Part shown: positions 53,340 through 64,000 of the stretch, piece by piece
Layout: every line of letters starts with the position of its first letter
How positions within the stretch are numbered: position 1 is the stretch's first letter
Assembly (NCBI GenBank): GCA_028023455.1
Contig: JAQFVV010013065.1
Coordinates: forward strand, 220,123 to 284,122
From: Epiperipatus broadwayi
Lineage: Eukaryota > Onychophora > Udeonychophora > Euonychophora > Peripatidae
Direction of reading: 5' to 3'
DNA length: 64,000 nt
Position numbers and translations under genes: made by a program
The notes under the pieces: generated by a model
The model's input: only the letters and a program-made list of their open reading frames with translations
What the model was told of the DNA's origin: nothing
The model's database searches: none

Positions 53340-54725
53340 CAACATTTCCTGCAGCTCTAAAGCATTATTTGCAAAAAAACAACTACATCATCTGCAAAAT
53401 CTAAATGACTTAAATAATCTCCATTTACTTTCACTCCTTTAGTTTCCCATTTTAATCCACAAAATACTTCTTGCAGCACTGCTGTAAAAAGTTTTGGAGA
53501 TATGGAGTCACCCTGTCTTATACCCTTCTCAATGTTGACTTTCCCAGTATCATTATGTAATCTAATTGTTGCTGTTGCATTGTTATAAATATTCTTTAAA
53601 ATATGACAATATCCTGGATCTATACCTTGATGATCCAATGCTTTAATCACTGAAGAAATGTTTATAGAATCAAATGCCTTTTCATAATCTACAAATCCAA
53701 AACATAATGGCAACTCATATTCATTTGTCTTTTCTATAACTTCTCTCAATACCTGGATATGATCTACTGTACTAAAACCACTTTTAAATCCAGCTTGTTC
53801 TCTTGGTTGGTGGAAATCCAATGTTCTCTGTAGACGAGTTGTAATTATCTTGGTAAAAAAATTGTATAAAACTGATAAAAGGCTGATAGGTCTGTAATTT
53901 CTAATATCTTCTTTATCACCCATTTTAAATATTAATATTAATACTGCATTCTTCCAATCATCTGGTACATCTTTATCATTTAGACATTTGGTATATAACT
54001 TTGCTAAAAAAAAAAAACTCTATTTCTTCACCTGCTTCTTTTAATATATCAATTATAATTCCATTATTACCTGGAGCCTTTCCTTTCTTCATACATTTAA
54101 TTACATGTCTCACTTCTTCATTTAAAATTCTGGGCAATTCAGATATGTAAAAGATATAGGAGGTACTTGTTTCTTATTACTATACAACTCTTGATAAAAG
54201 TCTTCTACCCATTTTATGATGTCATCTCTCTTTTTAGTAATAATTCCATCTTTTTTTCTTATTGCAGATATAAATTTCCTACCAATACCAAAATGTTGTT
54301 TTACATTCTTGAGACTTTTATTTTCTTCTACAGCTTTCCTTGCTAGTTCACAGTTATACTTTCTTATATCATTTTCAACTCTTTTCTGCACCATTTTACA
54401 AAATTTGAGATATTCAATCCTTTTTAATGCATCATTTTTGTATATCTTCATATTCCTTCTTTTCTTCATAAATTCTCTAGTCTCAGTAGAAATTTTATTG
54501 GTCAATTACTGCTTTTTTCTACCAGCTATCTTTGTTGCAGTTTTTAAAAGTGTATCAGTTATTTTCATATTAATTTCATTCAAATCTGAATCATGTTCAA
54601 AATCTACTAATACTTGAAACTGATTTGTAAGTTCTAATTTAAATTCATTAGAATGTTTCTGAAGATTAGGAATATCAATTGTAAATATTGTTTTTCTTAA
54701 TAATTTTTGTCTCTCTAGTTTTGCA
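53340..54725 (-). pseudogene. LINE linker and reverse-transcriptase domain
   Basis: The linker frame (54725-54122, with a stop at 54506-54508) includes a Lys-rich segment ending KWVEDFYQELYSN. After a frameshift, the region with KCMKKGKAPGNNGI (RT block 0/1) continues to a T/A homopolymer near 54004, where the frame slips again. The main RT frame (53923-53357) has NYRPISLLSVLYNFF, REQAGFKSGFSTVDHI, FVDYEKAFDSI, the GIRQGDSISPKLF block and the catalytic LDFADDVVVF box. All are intact and the aspartates are present. Another homopolymer slip follows FADD. The family's enzyme reverse-transcribes its RNA at the nicked target. Confidence 0.88.
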
Positions 54726-55598
54726 TTAACATGTATGTATCTTACATCTTACTAATCGATGATCACTTCCTGTGTTAAATTTATTAAGAACATTACAATC
54801 TTGAAATATGTATTTTCTGTTAGTCAAAATATAATCCAATTCTGCTGTACCTTCATTTGGATGCTTCCATGTCCATTTCCTTTTAACATTTTTCTCAAAA
54901 AAAGAAATCATAATATAAAGTTTTTCTTTTTCTGCAAACTCCACAAGTCTATGTCCTCTCTCATTTCTATTACCATAACCAAAATTACCTACAGCACTTT
55001 CATCTTTCATTTGTTTACCAATTCTAGCATTAAAGTCTCCCATAACAATTTTAAAATGTTGTTTACTCTGATCAAAAGCCTTTTGTACATCCATATAAAA
55101 ATCTTCTACTACTTCATCTCTATGAGAACTTGTTGGGGCATAAACCTGAATTATCTGCATTTAGTATCTGCTATTAAGTTGTATAACTAATCTTGCCACT
55201 CTGTCCAATACACCATCAATCTCCACAATGTTGTTCTTCCACTTTTTATTTATAATGAATCCTACTCCACTTGTATTTTCAATATTTGTGCCTTTATAAT
55301 AGAGTAGATGTCCACTTTTTAAATCAATTGTCTCTTCACCTTTTCTTCTAACTTCACAAAGTTCAATAATGTTCCATTCAATATAAGACAGTTCTTCTTT
55401 TAATTCATGCAATCTTTTTTCACTTGAAAGTGATCTGCAGTTGTAAGTATCTAAATAAAAAGTCATCATCAAATGACATCCTGGGTCCACAATCAGGAGA
55501 TTCTTAGCATCCTCTGCCTTCGGCCACCAACCGCTTCCTTTGTTTGTGACTTTACAACCTCCTGGGAATAAGAGCCATGATTTACTTTTGTCTGTCAT
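54726..55598 (-). pseudogene. LINE EEP endonuclease domain, one in-frame stop
   Basis: About 290 codons in a single frame, interrupted only by TAA at 55161-55163 between QLNSRY and MQIIQVYAPT. Motifs of the exonuclease-endonuclease-phosphatase fold are TYNCRSLSS near the start (usual TWNVRTL), LCEVRRKGEE (the catalytic Glu), IQVYAPTSSHRDE, MGDFNARIGK (GDFNA), ELDYILTNRK and GSDHRLVRCK (SDH). In a live element this enzyme nicks target DNA to prime reverse transcription. The first 35 codons have no family similarity that I recognise and may be 5' UTR. A 4-bp duplication (ACATACAT, near 54735) shifts the frame into the next domain. Confidence 0.85.
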
Positions 55599-55600
55599 AA

Positions 55601-56012
55601 TTGTATATATGTATTGGAAAAATATTTATTATTTACACAAATATTCACTCTGCCTTATCAGGCAACTGAGAAGAAAGACCATGATGTTTCTTGATCTTAA
55701 ACTCAGAGGTAAAAAGCCAATAAACTTACCATGCTGGCTAATACATGTTGGTGAGCAGTCCATCCATGTTCATATACTATATGAATAATCACATAGTAAT
55801 AACAGCTGCAATGACAAGAAAATATGGAGTGGACATTAGAAATTTGCCCTGCTCATTTTCTTTATAGCCTTCAAGAGGAATCAAAGGGTCTCCTTTCAGT
55901 TAATAGAAAATTCCTTTCTGCAGCCAAATATAAAGAAAAAAAATACTTTATTTATGAATGTATAAATATCATTTATAGACATTTTCCTGAAGGTTTGTGA
56001 TGATGACATTTT
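55601..56012. other. Non-coding stretch upstream of the LINE
   Basis: The forward frame 55540-55788 overlaps the LINE start and resembles no protein. It may include LINE 5' UTR; no promoter motif was recognised. Confidence 0.4.
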
Positions 56013-56262
56013 AGTTGTATTTATATATTGGACTATTTCCATCATCTTTTATATGTATTGAATGTTTTTAGAAAAATTTAACTTTATTTAAATATCCCAA
56101 ATACATTCTACTGTTAGAAATAGTGCACAGGTGCATATACTAACCTGTATGTTATTACTAACATTTGAATGTATTTGGGATATTTAAAAAAAATTAAATT
56201 TTTCTAAAGAAATTCAATAGGCATATTAGGTGATGGAAATAGTCCAATATATAAATATAACT
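56013..56262. mobile_element. Palindromic MITE, about 97-bp arms
   Basis: The left arm (from 56013: AGTTGTATTTATATATTGGA, then CTATTTCCATCA) pairs with the right arm (ending TCCAATATATAAATATAACT at 56262). Both arms meet at AAATATCCCAAATACATTC and its complement, around a loop of about 55 bases. Arm identity is about nine in ten by eye, with small indels, so this copy is older than the 17.8- and 48.5-kb hairpins. No coding capacity. Confidence 0.85.
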
Positions 56263-56466
56263 ATTCATAGACAGACTTAATGATAATGTAACAATCAAAA
56301 TGGCATCCATGCAGTATGATGTCTTCTTATCAATATATATCACATTCACTTGACCAAATTTTTCAAATTAACTTTACCTTTTAGCTAAAACTTGTTAAAG
56401 ATCATTCACTTGCTCACTTTTGGACAACTAACTTGGATTAGCTATGGTAGTATCTTTCTGAATATG

Positions 56467-56502
56467 CATACATATATACATATATATATATGTGTGTGTG
56501 TC
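56467..56502. repeat. (TA)n(TG)n microsatellite
   Basis: Compound TA then TG dinucleotide tract. Confidence 0.9.
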
Positions 56503-56607
56503 TGGAAAAAATTCAAAGTTCACTCAGCTCAAACTTGAACGTCAGTTATCTAGTAAATAGAATTAGCAAAAATACTAATTAACTAATTAAAATAGTACAC
56601 TTTAGTC

Positions 56608-56700
56608 AAGCATTGTTAGCCAAGAGGTCAGCACAGCTGCCTTGCAAGCAAGCAGTGGTTTGCAGATGGTTGTTATGGATTTTCCTCCTGGTCGATGCTA
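56608..56700 (+). mobile_element. tRNA-like SINE head
   Basis: GTTAGCCAAGAGGTCAGC (about 56615-56632) is a good box A/D-arm. GCCTTGCAAGC follows and looks like an anticodon arm with CTTGCAA as its seven-base loop (TGC in the anticodon position). The B-box region GGTTTGCAGATGG is degenerate. The downstream sequence TTTTCCTCCTGGTCGATGC is unassigned. A SINE promoter or decayed tRNA pseudogene is more likely than a working tRNA gene, because no acceptor stem was found. Confidence 0.5.
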
Positions 56701-57986
56701 TGGCATATAAAAAAAAATAGTACACTTTAAGAGATGCATGAACCTTCCTAAATAAAAATATTATTAAAAAAAGCAAAACTTTCAGATTTAGTGTTTAATA
56801 CATAAAGCATATACAACCTGATAAACCTTATTGAGGTAGCCCTATATTCTATGAGCAATGATTTTCATATCATACAAATAATATGGTAAAATCTAAATAT
56901 ATTACTAATGCAATCACTCAAAAAGTAATTTCTATTCATTAAATCTGGTGTACAAAAAGCCTATCATAAAAATATATGCTACCTATAGATTCTAGCTGAT
57001 CTTGCAGCACCCAGTATGTCTTATAATAAGAATGTATCTGGCTACCAACTTGAGAATGTCAACATAAGTCGCATTTATACTCCGAAAAAATAGGTCAACA
57101 TAAAATGAAATATTTAAAAAAATAAAGATACTATTGTTAAATTTAGTTCAATTAATTACAAAATCGTTTGTAAAAACATAATTAATCCTCATTAAGAAAT
57201 TTCAGTAAAGCAAATATTTTGTACAAAGGTATTAGCAGGAATAAAAAGTTTGGATAAAAGTCCATGTTCATGAAATTAAATCTCTTGGATCATATGGAGA
57301 ATGAATTGTTTGAATTAATAATGAAAATAAAATTATTAATACAATATCAGAAAAAAAAGTGAATTTATAAAATTTTAATTGATAAATAAAATTAGAAAAT
57401 TAAGAAGCAATCAAGTTGTAATGAAAATATGCAAATTACTCTGAATACTAATACAAAATATGAATAAATAAATATTATTCCCCTAATTGACAAACTAAAG
57501 AGAAACATAAATCAAATCTTAAAAAATTCAAATTTTTTTTTAAAAAAAAGTAATAAAAATTCAGTTTCAAAAAATAAAATAAACTCTTATGAAGAAACTG
57601 GCATTAATCTCTGATTAAAGTGTATTCATCCATTCATTAGTCTCATGGTGATAAGTTCTCAAAACAAATGATATCAAAGATTATTGATGTTTTGCCATAT
57701 AAAAATATAAGTTTCTGCTCTAAGATAGATAACTCATTACAGATGGCAACTCATGATGGATTAAAAGCCACTAAAAGAATTTAGAATTTTTTTCAGTATG
57801 GTAAATTGAATAAAACTGTTGTGAAATCTACATTAGATGTTCTTGAATGTTATCATCATATGCCAGTAGAAGTATACATTTTGATAATATTAATGATGGA
57901 TACAATATTTTTATTATATTTAGAATTTAGGATTTACAAATATATCAAAAAATTTATATAAAAATACTTTACACTTAATCTTAACA
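56701..57986. other. Non-coding stretch, nothing assigned
   Basis: A/T-rich with poly-A runs. No frame, inverted ends or repeat partner were recognised. Confidence 0.45.
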
Positions 57987-60295
57987 CAGTGATTTTTATC
58001 TGTGGAACATGTACCTCTATGAAATAATAAAAGGCAGGTGCAAAAACATGAAAAATAGAGCAATAAATTTGAAAAAAAAAAAAAGAATTATTGAAGCTGA
58101 AATAAGAAAAGATACATTCTGTTAATATAAAAATATCACCTAATTATTTAAAATTCCACAAATTAATGGCTTCCTTGAATCTGTTTTGCAGAGTAAAGTT
58201 TTTCATAAGAAGGTGTTATAATGGAAATTGACACTCTGAGTTCTCTTTCTATATTTAGTTGAGACCTATATTTTGTCTTCAATGCAGCTACTTCAAAAAA
58301 TCCTGTTTGACAAAAATAAGACATAGGAAAAGGTAAAAGTATATGAAATACTTTTCCTTTCAGTATAGAAAATTGATCATTCAGTCCAATCCCAAATTAA
58401 AACAATTTCTTATTAGTAAATTGCCTTTTAATTTTACCGCTTATCATGAAGTCTATAAATAGTTTTTGTTCTGCAATTGAAAGTTCTTCAGCAGTGTTTT
58501 AAAATAAGTCTCTGATCTATTTATATCTTAATATTAAGATTCCATTGATTATAAAATGTCTTCCAAAATTTTGAGTCACTGCGGTTAACAGATTTTCAAT
58601 AGTTGCGAATAAAACTTTAATGTGTTCCTCATCAACTATATAGGGATTAAGAAATTCATTCACATTTATAAACACTTCTAAGTTTTTTTACTTTATGTTT
58701 GTGTTCCATCATTGCAGTTTTCTACAAAAAAGTATTTACTTTGTTACTCATGTCCAATATATGTTTATTTGTTCCTTGGAGTTGAATATTTAACAAATTT
58801 AGTTTCTCAAATATATCCACCAAATAACTCAATTTTATTACAAATAAGTGATCTCAAAATAGCTCTGCTTCCTGGAAATGTTATCTTTTAATAATATTGT
58901 GATTTCATCTGTTAATTCATAAACATGTTGGGAAAATTTTCCATGTGATAATGACCTTGTTTCATAATAAAAAAAAGTAATGCAGAATGTTTTGCATTTA
59001 TATGTTTTGAAAGCACAATAAAAAGCCTTGACCTTAAAGACTTCATTTTTATATAAATCACAACAATTAAAATTGTCGTTAGTAAAATGTTCAGAGCAGG
59101 ATTCATTTCTTTGGCAGCAAGTGCTTCTCTGTGAATCATGCAATGTGTTCAAATACTCGGAGATTTTTGCCTTACAAATATTTGTATGCTCTAAAAACTT
59201 TTGCAAATTGTTCAAACACTATCTGTGCATATTTCAACACAGTTTTTCCATCATATGTTTGCACCATTTAAAAATTATACAATATATTGAATATTCTAAG
59301 TGATGTAACTCTGTTTTCTATGGGTTTATAAAACAACAGCTTCTCAACTGCTGATATACTATTGCAAAATCAATCATAAACAATTAAATGACAATCCATG
59401 TTTATCTTTTGCCTTATCAAGCTGAATTGAAAAAAATCTATCACATAGTTTGGATAAAGTTACTCTACATCTTCTGTTATATCACCAGAATGATGAGCAA
59501 TAGTAACATTTGATAGAGGGATGGATTGCAGCTGGCAGAATGAGTTTATCCAAAATGGTGTGTGGCTTTTTAAGCATCTGGTAATTTGGTAAAGAAGTTA
59601 GAAGAATTTTTATCATTATTAAACAAGGCCTTTTTAATAGCAGATATTTGTTTTTCATAATTTAACAGCAAAAATTTCCAGAGTTTTATTAATGTATTCA
59701 CTGAGAACTGTTTCCAAATGTCATTTAAATGTGTTGAGTTTCATGCTGTCCACCACCAAAATTTTTTATACAAATAACACACACGTTTTTCTTCATAATT
59801 TACTTCAGTTCTTGGAAATCCAAAATTTAAATATTAATCAGAAGTTTTTTCTTCATTTAACCTTCAGAATGATGCTCTTCTGTGCACTTGTTGAAGCTTC
59901 ACAATCATCTAATGTTCATTTGTAACCATTTGAAAATTTATACATAGCTTTATGTTCAAAAATTGGGTATTTCTTACAATGCAATTTGAGTTATCATGCC
60001 TGTCTAGTAATCAAGACAAATGTGTTCCACATCAAGCCTACATAAATTATGGTCATAACTAAATGTAACTTATGTTTAAATTAGAAGGTGCATCTGTAGA
60101 ATGTTTGTAATATATCTGAACTTCTCATTAAAATGTGAAAAATATGGTGGGGGTGACAGTCACCAAATATGGCATAAATTTGCTATTTGTGTGGAATTTT
60201 AGCCTTGTTACCATGTGTTAGCAGCAAAATAAAAAAAATCATTAGAAGGGGTATGTGATTAAAGCTGATATGGAAAGTTGAGTTCCAAATACTAA
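57987..60295 (-). mobile_element. hAT (Buster-like) DNA transposon, decayed
   Basis: The 3' end (57987) starts CAGTGATTTTTATCTGTGGA, followed by ACATGTACC. This matches the CAGTGGTT-TC-A-CTGTGG style of hAT/Buster terminal inverted repeats from general knowledge. The 5' side carries GAAGGGGTATGTGATTAA and AAAGTTGAGTTCCAAATA (about 60245-60292), a degraded inverted counterpart. A possible 8-bp duplication next to the 3' end (TCTTAACA) has no clear partner. Inside, the transposase is on the minus strand and heavily mutated. Confidence 0.7.
58163..59940 (-). pseudogene. hAT transposase (ZBED5/SCAND3-like), pseudogene
   Basis: Family landmarks appear in order on the minus strand despite many frameshifts. 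VCVICIKNFGGG (about 59800) is a decayed BED zinc-finger Cys pair. KKPHTILDKLILPAAIH (about 59577-59525) is next, then FFSIQLD (about 59440; RNase H-like first catalytic block), WKNCVEICTDS (about 59245) and HCMIHREALAAKEM (about 59147-59105). LNLLNIQLQG (about 58800) is the diagnostic 'LN-LN-LQG' block. FFEVAALKTKYRSQLN (about 58305-58260) is the C-terminal dimerisation domain, ending at TAA 58163. Known role: cut-and-paste transposition. This copy is inactive. Domesticated relatives such as ZBED5 exist in vertebrates, but nothing here suggests conservation of function. Confidence 0.85.
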
Positions 60296-60559
60296 ATGGA
60301 TGAGATCTAATGTTTTAAGACATTTTTAAAACAAAATATTATGGTTTTCTTTTTAAACTAATGATAAAAAATTAATCACTTAATTTCAGAGAGCTGAAAA
60401 AATAATCATGTTAAATAATTAAAGAAAATAAATGAAATCACAACAAAATATATTTGAATAATTAAAAAAGCATATGAAAAAATCAAAAAGGAGAATATAG
60501 GACTTTAATTTAAAACTTATTGACATGAATACAATCTGTAGAATATACAAACATAGAAT

Positions 60560-62350
60560 TATATAAATGAAGCTGCCATCATCAGAAAATGTAGTTTCAT
60601 TATCTCTAAGTATATGATGTTATTTCCCTAATTCCAATTTTGTCTAATTTTTGAAAAGGCTGGGTGATTGCAAATTAGTTCCACACCAATCTTTTGTCAC
60701 ATTTCTTCATATTCTATGATTTTTTTTTTTTCATCTGTATGTTTGTCTCTTGGAGAATATGAAAAATTTCTGATCATTATTTGACATATATAACCAAATA
60801 ATTGTAACTTTTCTCTCTGTAACTTTTTAATAAAATTTCTTTGATAGATTTTTTTCTCAATTTTTTATAGGAAGTTTTTTGTGTTCAGACAATTTTTAAC
60901 AGTTTTCTGTAGCATGTTTTTTAATATGCCAAATTTTTTATTTTATTTTGTCATTACCATATTTTACAAACATATAATACACTCAGAAATACTCATGTGG
61001 ATAATCGATTTAATTTGGTTTGTAGGTTAATCTCATAGTTTTTTCAAATTCTGATTTTAACTTGTAGACATATAGTTATTCTGGCTAATTTTAATTTAAT
61101 TTTATCCTTGGTAATATTACTTTTATTATATACAAAAATTCAAATAGTAGAGTTCTAATAATTTTTCCAATCTATATCTCTTCATTTTTTAATTTAGCAT
61201 TTCTAATACTAATTTCAGTGTTACTTCATTTTCTTCAATAATTTGTGTCATCTATGAATCTCAAATTATTTATTCTTATTCCATTTATTTATATTATTTT
61301 TCACTCTTTTGATTTTATTTACTATTTTTTGTAGATGTATAGTAAATATGATTGATGGGATTGTATTTTTGGGGGTGAGAAGGGGCTTTCAATTTCAAAA
61401 CAAATTTCAATTGTTCTTCATAGCTGCCTTGGACTTATCACAGATATTATTTAAAAAGACTTTGTATGGTTCAAATATTGTGCTATCAAACTTTCTGATG
61501 GTTAACAAAATATATATGTATGCTTTATTTTTTTGTCTTGGTTTCTTTGAAAGGGGAGAAAGCAGTAATAACTTGTATGATGCTCTAACCTTTTTTAAAT
61601 CCATCTTGTTCATCTGTCAGGAGTCCTCTTTCTGTAAGTTTACTATTTCATTTAAAATATTTAATTAATGTAATGGTTCTATAATTTTTACAGTCTGTTT
61701 TGCTCCCCTTTTTGCATATTGTCACTAGTAATGATTTTGTATTTGATAGTATATATTTATTCTAAGTATATTCCCCATATTATATATTTCTTGAAGCAAG
61801 TTACTTTCTCGTTATTTTATCATTTTGCCAGTTATTTCATTATTTTCATGGCTTCTGTTCTTTTTTAATTTATTCATTTCATTCAATAAAATACCATCTT
61901 TAAAAATGATCACTTAAAAGTTTTATTCTTACTAGTTAGTATGTTTTTGTGTTCATATTTTATTAACTTCTAGTTTTTGATTTCATTTTCTTCAGGTTTC
62001 ATATTATCTTATATACTTACTTTTCTTGATTAATCACAATATTTTTTTATCTATATCTTTATTGAGATTTTAGCAAATTTTTTTTATTCCTCCTTTTTAT
62101 TTTTTTTGATCTCATTTTCCTTTGTCTTATACTATTATGGTTTTGTTTTAAATTGTCTCATGGCTCATTTGCTTTTTAACATTCATCTTTCCTAACTTTT
62201 TTTATTTTGATATAACTTATTTTCTCCCAAACATTATTGATATTTTTGATTCTGGAATTTAATTTATTTCCTAATTTTTATTTTTGATATTTTCCTTGAC
62301 TATATTTTTCATTATTTTTACAATTATTGTCTGCATAAAATCTCAAAACT
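60560..62350 (-). pseudogene. LINE reverse-transcriptase relic
   Basis: The minus-strand translation gives, in order: a Lys-rich pre-RT stretch (about 62350-62000, weak); NNEITGKMIK (about 61830; like 'D-ITAEMIK'); VTICKKGSKTDCKNYR (61725-61678; like 'P-KKGDKTDC-NYRPI', strong); KKVRASYKLLLL, corresponding to the 'GFRKGRS' block (about 61590); INNLRFIDDT (about 61275-61250), in place of 'NLR(Y/F)ADDT'; and KKLQREKLQLFGYICQI (about 60840-60785), like the C-terminal 'RKLQWFGHICRM' block. No frame is intact. The forward 119-codon frame at 61309-61668 is a shadow. It is a separate lineage from the 52.6-kb LINE. Confidence 0.65.
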
Positions 62351-63460
62351 TACTCTCCATTTTACAGCTATTTAGAATAAGTTAGAGTAAATCAATAGAT
62401 ACAAACACACATTCCTCAATGTATAAAGCTCCCATTCTCAGACCAGTTTCTGGTTTTTACATTTATCAATAAAATCTGAGATTCAAATGTATTATGCATT
62501 CAACACCTTTAATCCCACTTTTTATATCATGCTTAAACTCAAAATTCCAATCAGCAACTATAAGTTTCTGAAATTAGTTCAGCAATTATATATGTTAACA
62601 ACTTCAATTTTTCCTTACATGAAAGTAACAAAATATCACTAAAACATCCAACAACAATCATTAAAACAAAAACAGACCTGTACTTTAGAGTCATCTAGTA
62701 TAACCAAGATAGTAATCAATGAATATCAGATTCATATATCACTCTTATTCTTCATATTCAGACTGTTTTCTAGCTTTTGCTTTTATCAATAAGCTTGGGT
62801 TACACTAAATGACAGGAAAGTGAAAAACAGCTTTTGTCTTACTGATTAAGCTGGGTGTTTTGGGAATATTTTGTTAAATTCCTAATCAGGAAAATAAGGT
62901 GACTACATTTAATAAAGAACTAACAATGCTAAAATATTTCATTACTGAACTAGTTTCAGAGGTTGACTTGGGTTCAAAATTTTAGACTGATTAAAATTCA
63001 AATGTTAAGCAGTAGAGTTAAAAACTGATTTTTAAATGCATATGTGATTCTCTTTCAGTTTTGAATTCTAGCCCTCATTGATAAAGGTAAAAAATAGTAA
63101 CTGGTCTAAAAATGGGACAAATATGAATTATATATGCACTTGTTAATCACTGATTAATTTATCTTATAGAAGGTAGTGGTTAAGTTTAAAGAAGTACTTT
63201 TATTTAAGCAGTTATGCTGGGTGAATCAAATTTCTTCATTTTAGAAAATAATTTTTGTTTAATGTCTTAAGTTTGAACTTAATATTTGCAATTATTAAGC
63301 TGGGTCTAAATTAATGTTTGCCTGTTTCAAATTGCTATATTACCATAATGGTGTTTTTTTATTTATTAATACTATGTCCATAATGTCTTTCCATTATTTG
63401 ATCTTCATGTCAATTTTCTGCAGTTTTTCTGCTGATATAATGAATTGTAAATCTTAAAAC
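62351..63460. other. Non-coding stretch, nothing assigned
   Basis: A/T-rich. TTAAGCTGGGT-like words recur (about 62848 and 63294, with a weaker one near 63213) but are too short to define a repeat. No coding frame was seen. Confidence 0.45.
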
Positions 63461-63461
63461 A

Positions 63462-63545
63462 GACAAAACTCCATACAGTAGTGCCACACAGTATAAGCCA
63501 GAGTAATCAATGAATTCCAGAAGGCATGTGCATAAAATCCCTATC
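63462..63545. repeat. Diverged single-arm relative of the 24.0-kb hairpin
   Basis: AACAGACAAAACTCCATACA, then GTAGTGCCAC and CAGAGTAATCAATGAATTCC plus AGAAGGC, follow the same order as the reverse complement of one arm and loop of the element at 24000-24106 (there GCAAAACTC-CCATACAGTAT and GAGTAATCAATGGATGCCAG). The second arm is absent or too decayed to see. The last 450 bases of the window show nothing else. Confidence 0.65.
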
Positions 63546-64000
63546 TAGTGCACAAGAAATGGTGATCATGTGATGTTTAATGGTTTAATTGTAAATCTTA
63601 TCATATTCTAAACAAATTCTAAAAGCCTTTTACCCTGTTCATATTTTTTTATAAAGCTCTATTTGCCTATAAATTATTTTAATTTTCTTTTATTACTTCC
63701 AATCTTCTTTAATGATAATATGATCTTTATAAGATACTTTATCAAGAATTAGTTTCATATGTCAATAAATTATATAATATTATCATCTAAATTGTTTGAT
63801 ATAGGATGTTTATTTGAATTTCTACAATAATAAAAGGGCTTGCTTTTGAAAATAGTTAATTTCATTCTTCCATTGATATACTTACATTCTATATTTAAAA
63901 AAAACATTTTTCTTTTTTACTTAGTAAAGTCCTATATCAGCTGCTTGATTATAACCTCCAAAATTTCAATTAATCCAAGAAAATCATACTTATTGAAACA

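Larger units (their letters stand above)
52619..55600 (-). mobile_element. RTE-like LINE, near full length, inactive
   Basis: Minus-strand non-LTR retrotransposon containing, in order, an EEP-type endonuclease (55598-54726), a linker and reverse transcriptase (54725-53340), and a C-terminal domain (53277-52640). It ends in a short (TGA)n-type tail (complement of the ATC repeats at 52619-52636), which is typical of RTE-clade elements. About nine or ten lesions interrupt the frame: nonsense at 55161 and 54506; frameshifts near 54735, 54150, 54004, 53370 and 53310; a stop at 52930; and frameshifts near 52870 and 52745. The 5' end is uncertain (about 55600). It is the best-preserved element here but cannot encode a functional protein. 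Confidence 0.88.

Noticed and set aside
54216-55190. Forward hydrophobic frames of 133 and 143 codons
   Set aside because: They are antisense to the LINE linker and endonuclease; hydrophobicity comes from reverse-reading Lys-rich codons.
56615-56670. Functional tRNA gene with a TGC anticodon
   Set aside because: The B box is degenerate and no acceptor stem could be paired; a SINE head or pseudogene is more likely.
59028-59303. 91-codon forward frame
   Set aside because: It is antisense to the hAT transposase region with the HCMIHREALA block.
61309-61668. 119-codon forward frame
   Set aside because: The opposite strand carries LINE RT motifs across the same bases.

Overview
The window looks like intergenic, repeat-dominated nuclear DNA from an animal, probably an invertebrate. 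By eye (not computed) roughly three quarters of the bases are A or T. It has long pure microsatellites, no operon-like gene packing, and no open reading frame above about 190 codons. The recognisable protein fragments are all from mobile elements: non-LTR retrotransposons with the EEP-type endonuclease and reverse transcriptase (the sequences databases often label 'craniofacial development protein 2-like'), a Jockey-like LINE, a hAT (Buster/ZBED5/SCAND3-like) transposase and a possible LTR-retrotransposon gag. I cannot name the species. I found no host exon, rRNA, intact tRNA, CRISPR or bacterial-type feature.

Layout. 1-4.1 kb: featureless A/T-rich DNA. 4.1-5.3 kb: first copies of dispersed families D and A. 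5.6-7.4 kb: a composite satellite block with nested tandem periods of 56, 191 and 71 bp. 7.9-19.3 kb: a patchwork of dispersed repeats (families A, B and E), most ending in (TA)n, plus a 0.46-kb element with inverted ends, CCTAGG-centred palindromes, a pure (ATT)n tract of about 169 bp and a large hairpin. 19.4-20.4 kb: scrambled LINE remnant. 22-30 kb: fold-back/MITE-like palindromes and a 1.2-kb element with 23-bp terminal inverted repeats. 30-44 kb: tRNA-derived SINE-like relics, long (TA)n and (GAAA)n, and a gag-like remnant. 44.2-46.4 kb: Jockey-like LINE relic. 47-52 kb: SINE copies, a 37-bp-arm hairpin and the second copy of module D. 52.6-55.6 kb: the best-preserved element, an RTE-like LINE on the minus strand with endonuclease, reverse transcriptase, C-terminus and a (TGA)n-type tail. 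56.0-56.3 kb: a long-arm palindrome. 58.0-60.3 kb: a decayed hAT transposon. 60.5-62.4 kb: another LINE relic. 63.5 kb: a half-copy of the hairpin found at 24.0 kb.

These parts do not work together as a pathway. They are independent insertions in various states of decay. The main patterns across the window are: (1) almost every dispersed repeat abuts (TA)n, with a recurrent TATATATTGTAAC junction; (2) at least six long near-perfect palindromes; (3) four LINE relics and the hAT transposase all on the minus strand; (4) a two-copy module with a conserved stem-loop that partly resembles a hammerhead ribozyme core. All similarity statements come from reading the sequence and from knowledge of the families; no search was run.
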